Assembly: GCA_030044455.1 (NCBI GenBank)
Contig: JASHVU010000338.1
Location: forward strand, 1-8,094
Direction: 5' to 3'
DNA from: Acidobacteriaceae bacterium
GTDB taxonomy: Bacteria; Acidobacteriota; Terriglobia; Terriglobales; Acidobacteriaceae
DNA: 8,094 nt
The notes under the pieces: generated by a model
Told to the model about the DNA's origin: nothing
Database searches by the model: none
What the model saw: only the letters and a program-made list of their open reading frames with translations
Part shown: in pieces, positions 1-5,633 of the stretch
Layout of the letters: every line of letters starts with the position of its first letter
Position numbering within the stretch: the first letter of the stretch is position 1
Made by a program: the position numbers and the translations under genes

Positions 1-25
1 TCGCGTGCGGGAGAGGCGGCGATTC

Positions 26-181
26 ATGGAAACATTTGAAGACGCGGAAAGTTTGGGTCAAGGTCCTCCGAACTGTGACGGAGCAAACCTGCCAATGGCC
101 AGGATCAACGGACTCGATTGGGAAGAGGTTCATGAAAACCTTTTCATTTTCCACTGGACTCCCCATCCCCCCGATGCGTAG
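26..181 (+). CDS. Doubtful short reading frame upstream of the symporter (51 aa)
   Basis: An ATG at 26 opens a 51-codon frame ending in TAG at 179-181. The same frame is open back to the first base of the window, so it could equally be the 3' end of a gene that starts outside. A GGGAGAGG stretch at 9-16 lies rather far from the ATG to serve as a ribosome binding site. The product would be acidic and soluble, ending in a tryptophan- and proline-rich tail, and it resembles no family I know. Third codon positions are not G/C-rich, unlike the definite genes here, which argues against coding. The 132-147 palindrome lies inside it, which fits regulatory leader DNA better. I list it only because nothing else explains this stretch. 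Confidence 0.15.
   Translation: METFEDAESLGQGPPNCDGANLPMARINGLDWEEVHENLFIFHWTPHPPDA
132..147. promoter_or_regulatory. 16-base palindrome, possible repressor operator for the symporter
   Basis: ATGAAAA (132-138) and TTTTCAT (141-147) form a perfect 7+7 inverted repeat around CC. Its centre lies about 93 bases before the symporter start codon. The two-base spacer is too short for an RNA hairpin, so a dimeric DNA-binding protein is the better reading. The half-site TGAAAA facing TTTTCA resembles LacI/GalR-family operators, although those usually have CG at the centre rather than CC. No regulator gene is present in the window. The link to the symporter is inferred from position alone. Confidence 0.35.
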
Positions 182-221
182 AGTGTTTCCCGTAGCCATT
201 TCATTCCTTCACTAGCGCCGT

Positions 222-226
222 AGGAG
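222..226 (+). promoter_or_regulatory. Ribosome binding site that fixes the symporter TTG start
   Basis: AGGAG ends six bases before the TTG at 233, an ideal Shine-Dalgarno spacing. The next in-frame ATG (codon 11) lies inside the first membrane helix and would truncate it, so the TTG is the preferred start. Confidence 0.7.
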
Positions 227-232
227 CCCGCC

Positions 233-2053
233 TTGCAACTGACTTCAGTCGATTGGCTCATCATGCTGCTCTACTTCTTCTTTGTGCTGGGCATCGGCTT
301 TGCCCTCAAGCGCTACATGAAGACGAGCAAGGACTTTTTCCAGGCCGGACGCGCACTGCCCGCCTGGATATGCGGCCTGGCCTTCATCAGCGCCAACCTG
401 GGCGCGCAGGAAGTGATCGGCATGGGCGCCTCGGGCGCCAAGTACGGCCTCGAAACGGCGCACTTTTACGGCATCGGCGCCATCCCCGCCATGATCTTTG
501 TGGGCATTTTCATGATGCCCTTCTACTACGGCTCAAAGGCCCGCTCGGTGCCCGAGTTCCTGCGCCTGCGCTTCGACGAGAAGACCCGCGCGCTCAACGC
601 CTGCTCATTCGCCGTGATGACCGTCTTCAGTTCGGGCATCTCGATGTACGCCATGGCCCGGCTCATCCAGGCGCTGCACATCTTCGACTCACTGTTCCAC
701 TCCCTGGGCTGGCCGACGGATTGGATCTTCACTTTTTCCATCTGCCTCTCGGCCCTCATCGTCCTCCTTTACATCTTCCTCGGCGGACTCACCAGTGCCA
801 TTTACAACGAGGTGTTGCAGTTCTTTCTCATCATTGCGGGCTTTCTGCCGCTGGTGCTGCTGGGGTTGAAAAACGTGGGCGGATGGTCGGGTCTGAAGGC
901 GACGCTGCCGGCCGCCTACATGCACGAGTGGAAGGGCGTGATGCACGCCAGCACCAATCCCATGGGCATTGACGCCATCGGCATCGGCATGGGCCTGGGC
1001 TTTGTGCTGGGCGCAGGCTACTGGTGTACCGATTTCCTGGTGATCCAGACGGCCATGGCCTCGAAAAACATGGAGTCGGCGCGGAAGGTGCCGCTGATCG
1101 CGGCAGTTCCGAAGATGGTGTTTCCATTCCTGGTGATTGTGCCCGGCCTTATCGCCATCAGCCTGCCCACCCCCCGCACCACCGAGTATGTGCACCAGGC
1201 GAACGGCGCCATTTACCACGAAATCAATGTGGTACCGCCGGAAGTGGAACAGGGCCACGGCCTCATCCCCGCCAAAATCAACCCGGTCACCGGCAAGCCG
1301 ATGCTCGACGCCAGTGGCAAGCCGCTGCTCGACTACGACATGGCCACGCCCAACATGCTGCTGCACTACTTCCCCACCGGCATCCTCGGCCTTGGTCTCA
1401 CCGCGCTGCTGGCAAGTTTTATGAGCGGCATGGCCGGCAACGTGACGGCCTTTAATACCGTTTTCACTTACGACCTCTACCAGTCCTACATTCACAAGGG
1501 CGCGAGCGATAAGCACTATATGGGCGTAGGCCGATGGGCTACAGTAGGCGGCATTCTGCTCTCGATTGCCACAGCGTTCGCGGCCATCAACTTCAACAAC
1601 ATTATGGACACATTGCAACTGGTGTTCAGCTTTGTCAATGCGCCGCTCTTCGCCACCTTCCTGCTGGGCATGTTCTGGAAGCGCGCCACCGGACACGGCG
1701 CCTTTGCCGGCCTCATCGCAGGCACATCGGCGGCCATGCTGCATCATGGGCTCACGCTGCCGCTCGAGGCTCACCCCGGCATCCATGGCGGATGGATCGC
1801 AGTGCTGCATCACTACCCCAGCGACATGGCGCAGAACTTTTACGGAGCCATCTGGGCTTTCATGACGAATTTTGTGATTGCAATCGTGGTGAGCCTCTTA
1901 ACTAAGCCCCGGCCCGATTCTGAGCTGGTAGGGTTAGTGCGGTCGTTGACCAAGATGCCTTCGCACGAGCACCTGCCCTGGTGGAAACGGCCCGAGGCGC
2001 TGGCGGTTGCAGTGCTGGTGGGCGCAATTGCGCTGAACATTTTCTTCGCTTAG
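233..2053 (+). CDS. Sodium:solute symporter, SSS family
   Basis: This is a 606-residue inner-membrane protein of the sodium:solute symporter family (LeuT fold), which imports solutes such as sugars, amino acids or organic acids driven by the sodium gradient. The substrate cannot be told from sequence. About 14 hydrophobic helices are visible, roughly at residues 6-26, 45-65, 79-99, 124-148, 164-184, 190-212, 246-270, 285-311, 380-410, 433-453, 460-482, 486-506, 534-556 and 587-605. Family marks are the broken first core helix (FISANLGAQEVIGMGASG, 51-68), GGLTSAIYNEVLQ (184-196), and SGMAGNVTAFNTVFTYDLY (398-416) in the sodium-binding helix region. A hydrophilic segment at about 312-378, with two GKP repeats (354-356, 362-364), is inserted between helices. 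The length suits SGLT-like members better than the roughly 500-residue PutP type. The start is TTG with a strong AGGAG. No partner gene is fused or overlapping. Confidence 0.93.
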   Translation: MQLTSVDWLIMLLYFFFVLGIGFALKRYMKTSKDFFQAGRALPAWICGLAFISANLGAQEVIGMGASGAKYGLETAHFYGIGAIPAMIFVGIFMMPFYYGSKARSVPEFLRLRFDEKTRALNACSFAVMTVFSSGISMYAMARLIQALHIFDSLFHSLGWPTDWIFTFSICLSALIVLLYIFLGGLTSAIYNEVLQFFLIIAGFLPLVLLGLKNVGGWSGLKATLPAAYMHEWKGVMHASTNPMGIDAIGIGMGLGFVLGAGYWCTDFLVIQTAMASKNMESARKVPLIAAVPKMVFPFLVIVPGLIAISLPTPRTTEYVHQANGAIYHEINVVPPEVEQGHGLIPAKINPVTGKPMLDASGKPLLDYDMATPNMLLHYFPTGILGLGLTALLASFMSGMAGNVTAFNTVFTYDLYQSYIHKGASDKHYMGVGRWATVGGILLSIATAFAAINFNNIMDTLQLVFSFVNAPLFATFLLGMFWKRATGHGAFAGLIAGTSAAMLHHGLTLPLEAHPGIHGGWIAVLHHYPSDMAQNFYGAIWAFMTNFVIAIVVSLLTKPRPDSELVGLVRSLTKMPSHEHLPWWKRPEALAVAVLVGAIALNIFFA

Positions 2054-2098
2054 GCAAGAGCATGTTAGAGACCCGTGATTAGGTATTAAATTTGAAAG

Positions 2099-2118
2099 GG
2101 CACGGCTTCAGCCGTGCC
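2099..2118. repeat. GC-rich hairpin, unit 1 of an intergenic repeat pair
   Basis: GGCACGGC (2099-2106) and GCCGTGCC (2111-2118) form a perfect 8-base stem with a TTCA loop. It lies 45 bases after the symporter stop. No T-run follows on the plus strand, so it is a poor intrinsic terminator, although it could block 3' exonucleases. I recall near-identical hairpins scattered between genes in acidobacterial genomes, so I read it as a REP-like dispersed repeat. That reading is from memory and was not searched. Confidence 0.6.
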
Positions 2119-2139
2119 GGAAACACTCAGAAACAGAAC

Positions 2140-2160
2140 GGGGCTTTAGCCCCTGAGGGG
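2140..2160. repeat. GC-rich hairpin, unit 2, with two competing folds
   Basis: GGGGC (2140-2144) pairs with GCCCC (2149-2153) around TTTA. The same CCCC (2150-2153) can instead pair with GGGG (2157-2160) around TGA, so the two stems exclude each other. The element sits 21 bases after unit 1 and 42 bases before the start codon of the 87-aa gene. Like unit 1 it has no T-run. It is most simply the second half of a dispersed repeat, and a role in expression of the downstream gene is only a possibility. Confidence 0.5.
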
Positions 2161-2202
2161 TATTGGGCGCGGTTCCCGGCTGCCCCGTGAGAGGATGACA
2201 AA

Positions 2203-2466
2203 ATGAGTCTCGACCTTCGCATCCCCATGGGGCTGATGTTCACGATGGTAGGAGCCATCCTTACCGCCTTCGGGCTCGCCACGCGCGAACGCGCCGATCT
2301 TTATGTCAGGAACCTGGGCATCGATGCAAACCTGTGGTGGGGCGTGGTACTGCTGGTCTTCGGCATCGTTATGTTGACGCTCGGCCGCCGCGGACAAATG
2401 CGGCTGCTCAAAGAAAGTGAGAAGAGAGCGCCCGAAGAAGAGCGCGGGCCGCGCCGCGGGCATTGA
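2203..2466 (+). CDS. Small two-helix membrane protein of unknown function
   Basis: This 87-residue protein has two hydrophobic helices, at about residues 8-26 and 44-62, joined by a 17-residue loop. The second helix begins with a WWG motif. A charged tail rich in Arg, Lys and Glu follows (62-87) and is probably cytoplasmic. The ATG has GAGG (2191-2194) eight bases upstream, which supports the start. I recognise no named family, and there are no catalytic motifs or cysteines. It lies 149 bases after the symporter and 45 bases before the acetyltransferase on the same strand. An accessory role for the symporter is possible, but only position supports it, and the hairpin pair between them suggests separate transcripts. 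Coding bias and ribosome binding site make it a likely real gene. Confidence 0.75.
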   Translation: MSLDLRIPMGLMFTMVGAILTAFGLATRERADLYVRNLGIDANLWWGVVLLVFGIVMLTLGRRGQMRLLKESEKRAPEEERGPRRGH

Positions 2467-2511
2467 TCACCCCGGTCAGGGATCAGGAATCACTGAGGCG
2501 ACGAAGTTCGC

Positions 2512-3009
2512 ATGCGCATCAAGCTTCAACTCGCCACGCCTGGCGACGTCGCCGATCTCATCGCACTGCACACATCGGTTGTTGAGCGTCTTCGCGCCGA
2601 TTTTGGAGAGGGCTACTGGGTTACAAAGGCGACCGAAAAGGGCACTCTCTTCACCTTGCGCCGGGCAAGTGTTTACATCGCCCGCTATCGCAAAAAACTC
2701 ATCGCCCACGTAAACCTCACAACCAGAAAACCGTGGGCGATCGATACCAAGTACTTCACTCCATGCAGGAAGCCGCTCTATATCATTGGCATGTCGGTCG
2801 ATCCTTCGTTTCAACGCAGCGGAATCGGCCGCCAGTGCATCGCGGAGGCAATCGGGATCGCAAAGAAGTGGCCCGCTGACGCCATCCGCCTCGACGCCTG
2901 GGAAGAAGCAGTCGGCGCCGGCGCGTTCTACCGCAAATGCGGATTTCGCGAGGTGGGCCGCGCCACCTATCGCATTGCTCCGCTCATCTACTTCGAGATG
3001 TTGCTCTAG
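2512..3009 (+). CDS. GNAT-family N-acetyltransferase
   Basis: This 165-residue cytoplasmic protein carries the Gcn5-related acetyltransferase fold, which transfers acetyl from acetyl-CoA to an amine. The acceptor could be a small molecule, antibiotic, protein N-terminus or lysine, and the sequence does not say which. Motif A is clear: the strand IIGMSVDP (91-98) leads into QRSGIGRQC (101-109), the Q-x-x-G-x-G pyrophosphate-binding loop. Motif B is LDAWEEAVGAGAFYRKCGFREVG (127-149), with the usual FYRKCGF. The N-terminal part (IKLQLATPGDVADLIALH) is the standard first strand and helix. Length is normal for a single domain. The ribosome binding site is weak, since GAGG at 2495-2498 lies 13 bases from the ATG. 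It could be cotranscribed with the 87-aa gene 45 bases upstream. Confidence 0.88.
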   Translation: MRIKLQLATPGDVADLIALHTSVVERLRADFGEGYWVTKATEKGTLFTLRRASVYIARYRKKLIAHVNLTTRKPWAIDTKYFTPCRKPLYIIGMSVDPSFQRSGIGRQCIAEAIGIAKKWPADAIRLDAWEEAVGAGAFYRKCGFREVGRATYRIAPLIYFEMLL

Positions 3010-3093
3010 AACCTCACCTTCATCTTCGCAGTGCGCTTCTGCTCGATCCTCATACTTCTCTTATTCCCCACCCGGTAAACTTGAATCGAGTCA

Positions 3094-5568
3094 ATGAAGC
3101 GACGAACAATTGAGCATTACGAGATTCAGCGCAAGCTGGGCGCCGGAGGCAGCGGCGTAGTGTACCTTGCCAACGACACCCTGCTGCAGCGCCCCGTTGT
3201 GCTCAAGATGCTGCGCGCCGGCGCGCTCACGCCACAGCAGATGCAAACCACCGTGCTGCGCGAGGCGCGCATGGCTTCGGCCATCGAACACCCCAATGTT
3301 TGCGCCATCTACGAAGTAGGCCAAAGCGGCGATGAAGGTTTCATCGCCATGCAATATGTGCCCGGCCAGTCGCTCGACAAGCTCATCGAACCCGGCCCGT
3401 CGAATCTGCAACTCGCGCTCTCGGTCGGAATCCAGATCGCCGACGGCCTGCAGGCAGCGCACATGCTGGGCATCTTTCACCGCGACCTGAAACCGCAGAA
3501 CGTGATGCTCACCGACGGTGGCCTGGTAAAGATTCTCGACTTCGGCCTGGCCCGGCGACTCGCGCCCGAGGATATGCAATTCGATCCCTCCAAGACCGGC
3601 CTTGCCAAAGACGCTTCGCTGGCCGCAACCTACACCGCGCCCGGCGGCACCATCCGTTACATGGCTCCCGAGCAATTTGTTACCGGCCACTCCAGCGCGC
3701 AGTCGGACGTATGGGCTCTCGGCGTGATTCTTTACGAGCTCGCCAGCGGCCGGCATCCCTTCGCACGCCCCGATTTCGAAGACTTTCAGGCGATTCGCGC
3801 CATCCAGTTTCTCGACCCGGCCGATTTGAGCGAGATCGTTCCCGGCATCTCGCCGGAGCTGAAGAGCGTCATCGCAACCTGCCTTGAAAAAACTCCCGCT
3901 TCGCGCTATGCCTCTGCTGCCGAAGTACGCGAGGCGCTCAAAACCATCATGAAGGCGCTCCAGATCGAGACCGGCATCATCCCTGGCGAAGCTGCGGCAA
4001 ATCTGCCCACCATGGCCGCCCAACCCGAGAAGCGCACCACCGGTTTCTTGTCCATGCTTGCCGAGCGGTTTCGCGAATCTACTCCCGAGAAGTCCACGCA
4101 AAACTCCCTCGTGGCGCTGCCATTCACCAACCTCGGCGCGGCCGAAGTCGCTCCGCTCTACGGATTCGCGCTGGCCGACGCAATCTCGGCGCGACTGGCA
4201 CGCATTCCCGGGCTGGTGGTGCGGCCATCCAGCACTCTCATGTCGCTGCCCATCGCACAGTTGGACCCGCTTGCCGTCGGACAAAAACTGCTCACTTCGT
4301 TTGTTCTGGCCGGCAGTTTTCTACGCTCGGAAGAGGGATTCGATCTTAACTGGCAATTGCTCGATGTGGCCGCGCAGAGCCTTCGCTCGGGCGGTGCAAT
4401 TCGCGTTGCGTCACTCGATCTGATTGCTGTGCAAACCGAAATTTCAAACGAAGTCTTCGCCTCGCTGCACGGCCTCAGTGCCGCAGCCAACATTGAATCC
4501 ACGCAAACCGTTTCGCGGCTCACGGTGCGTGAAGGCTCGCTGCCCGGGCCCATCAGCGAACGCTATCTGCAGGCCCGCGCACTGCTCAGCTCGTTCATGG
4601 TGCGCACCAGCTCGCGCGCCGATCTTGATCGCGCGCATGCGCTCTTTACCGCGGTGACTGAAGCAGATAAGGAATTCGCGGCGGGCTGGACCGGCCTCGG
4701 CATCTCGGAGTTGCAATACGTGCGCCACGGATTCGGAGGCCAGACGCACGTTATGCGCGCACGCCGCGCTTTCGATGAAGCGCTCAAGCTCGACCCCGCA
4801 TCGACTGAGGCCAATCTCTATCGCATCTACATGCTGCTCTCGCGCGGCGATAAGGAATCGGCCCGCCACGGCGTCGCCAATCTGCTCTTTAATGCCGCCA
4901 ACGACTGGAATGTGCACATGGTCGCGGGCCTGGCGCTGCGCGGCGATGGGATGTATCGAGAAGCCCTGGCCGAGTTCAGCCGTGCACTCAAGCTGAACCC
5001 GTCCAATGCCGCTATCCTGTACAACCATCGCGCCCGCGTCTATCACTATCAGAACCAGATCGAGCTGGCCGGCGACGAGCTTGAGAAAGGCCTCGCGCTC
5101 GAACCACGTCATCCGCTTTTGCGCACTTCCGCCGGCTACCAGCAAATGCGCCTCGGCAATCTGCGTGCGGCCATCGAGATTCTTGAAAGCGTAATTCGCG
5201 ACGATGATTCGCTGCGCATTGCCGTTCCCACGCTCGCGCTCTGCTATGTGCAAATCGGGGACCGCATGCACGCAGCCGCGCTGCTCAATGACGACACCAT
5301 GACCGCGGCCGAAGCCGACAACGAAATGGCGTATCGTCTGGCCTCATACTTTGCCGTAGAAGGCGATTCGAGCGAGGCGCTGCATTGGCTCCGGCGAGCC
5401 ATCTATCTTGGCAATGAAAATTATCCCTGGTTCCAGAAGAATCCAGCGTGGAATAATCTGCGCACCAATGCCGATTTTGAGCGCATTCTCGAGGATTTGA
5501 AAAAGAGTTACCGCAAGAACCAGAAGACTTGGAAGCGGCTCCTGGAGCAGTTGCCCGCGGAAGAATAG
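3094..5568 (+). CDS. Ser/Thr protein kinase with TolB-like region and TPR repeats
   Basis: This 824-residue protein joins three parts. Residues 9 to about 285 are a Hanks-type Ser/Thr kinase with every key element: glycine loop GAGGSG (16-21), ATP-anchoring K38, helix-C E57, catalytic HRDLKPQN (129-136, D131), DFG (149-151), APE (191-193) and SDVWALG (204-210). It should be active, and the His-Arg-Asp motif implies activation-loop phosphorylation. Residues about 338-460 match the TolB-like/FlgO-like region found in acidobacterial kinases and adenylate cyclases (ALPFTNLG, ADAISARLARIPGLVV, FVLAGSF, QLLDVA, AVQTEIS). Residues about 486-770 are helical TPR-type repeats such as AFDEALKLDP and ALAEFSRALKLNP, probably a protein-binding scaffold. 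I see no signal peptide or membrane helix, so it is predicted cytoplasmic, unlike PknB. The ATG lies eight codons before the first kinase strand (YEI), as expected, but has no good Shine-Dalgarno. Its substrates are unknown. Confidence 0.93.
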   Translation: MKRRTIEHYEIQRKLGAGGSGVVYLANDTLLQRPVVLKMLRAGALTPQQMQTTVLREARMASAIEHPNVCAIYEVGQSGDEGFIAMQYVPGQSLDKLIEPGPSNLQLALSVGIQIADGLQAAHMLGIFHRDLKPQNVMLTDGGLVKILDFGLARRLAPEDMQFDPSKTGLAKDASLAATYTAPGGTIRYMAPEQFVTGHSSAQSDVWALGVILYELASGRHPFARPDFEDFQAIRAIQFLDPADLSEIVPGISPELKSVIATCLEKTPASRYASAAEVREALKTIMKALQIETGIIPGEAAANLPTMAAQPEKRTTGFLSMLAERFRESTPEKSTQNSLVALPFTNLGAAEVAPLYGFALADAISARLARIPGLVVRPSSTLMSLPIAQLDPLAVGQKLLTSFVLAGSFLRSEEGFDLNWQLLDVAAQSLRSGGAIRVASLDLIAVQTEISNEVFASLHGLSAAANIESTQTVSRLTVREGSLPGPISERYLQARALLSSFMVRTSSRADLDRAHALFTAVTEADKEFAAGWTGLGISELQYVRHGFGGQTHVMRARRAFDEALKLDPASTEANLYRIYMLLSRGDKESARHGVANLLFNAANDWNVHMVAGLALRGDGMYREALAEFSRALKLNPSNAAILYNHRARVYHYQNQIELAGDELEKGLALEPRHPLLRTSAGYQQMRLGNLRAAIEILESVIRDDDSLRIAVPTLALCYVQIGDRMHAAALLNDDTMTAAEADNEMAYRLASYFAVEGDSSEALHWLRRAIYLGNENYPWFQKNPAWNNLRTNADFERILEDLKKSYRKNQKTWKRLLEQLPAEE

Positions 5569-5594
5569 TTGAGCGAGTGAGTGCCCGAACCGAA

Positions 5595-5626
5595 ATTTCT
5601 CGCGGTGCGCCTTCCGTGTGAGAAAT
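5595..5626. terminator. Hairpin between convergent genes, possible bidirectional terminator
   Basis: ATTTCTC (5595-5601) and GAGAAAT (5620-5626) are perfect inverted repeats. The stem extends inward through G-T, C-G and G-T pairs (5602-5604 with 5617-5619) to leave a 12-base loop. It lies 26 bases after the kinase stop and eight bases beyond the malic enzyme stop. The base of the stem is A/T-rich on both sides, which could serve as a short U-run in either direction, but no long U-run follows. The placement between converging genes is the main argument for a terminator. Confidence 0.45.
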
Positions 5627-5633
5627 GCGTCAA

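Noticed and set aside
689..1813. 374-codon open frame antisense to the symporter
   Set aside because: Its product is rich in His, Arg, Gln and Gly with no helices or motifs, and it lies wholly opposite a well-recognised transporter. Long antisense frames are expected in GC-rich genes.
2064..2089. Possible promoter (TATTAA) after the symporter
   Set aside because: No acceptable -35 element lies at 16-18 bases spacing. The A/T run is short and may belong to the repeat flank.
3056..3081. Possible promoter just before the kinase (TAAACT as -10)
   Set aside because: The -35 region is a poor match and the transcript would be nearly leaderless. The evidence is too weak to list as a feature.
3091..4284. 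397-codon open frame antisense to the kinase domain
   Set aside because: It mirrors a kinase whose catalytic motifs are all on the plus strand. Its composition is low-complexity and it shows no recognisable domain.
4444..5271. 275-codon open frame antisense to the TPR region
   Set aside because: It is a shadow of the plus-strand TPR coding sequence, with no ribosome binding site or family resemblance seen.
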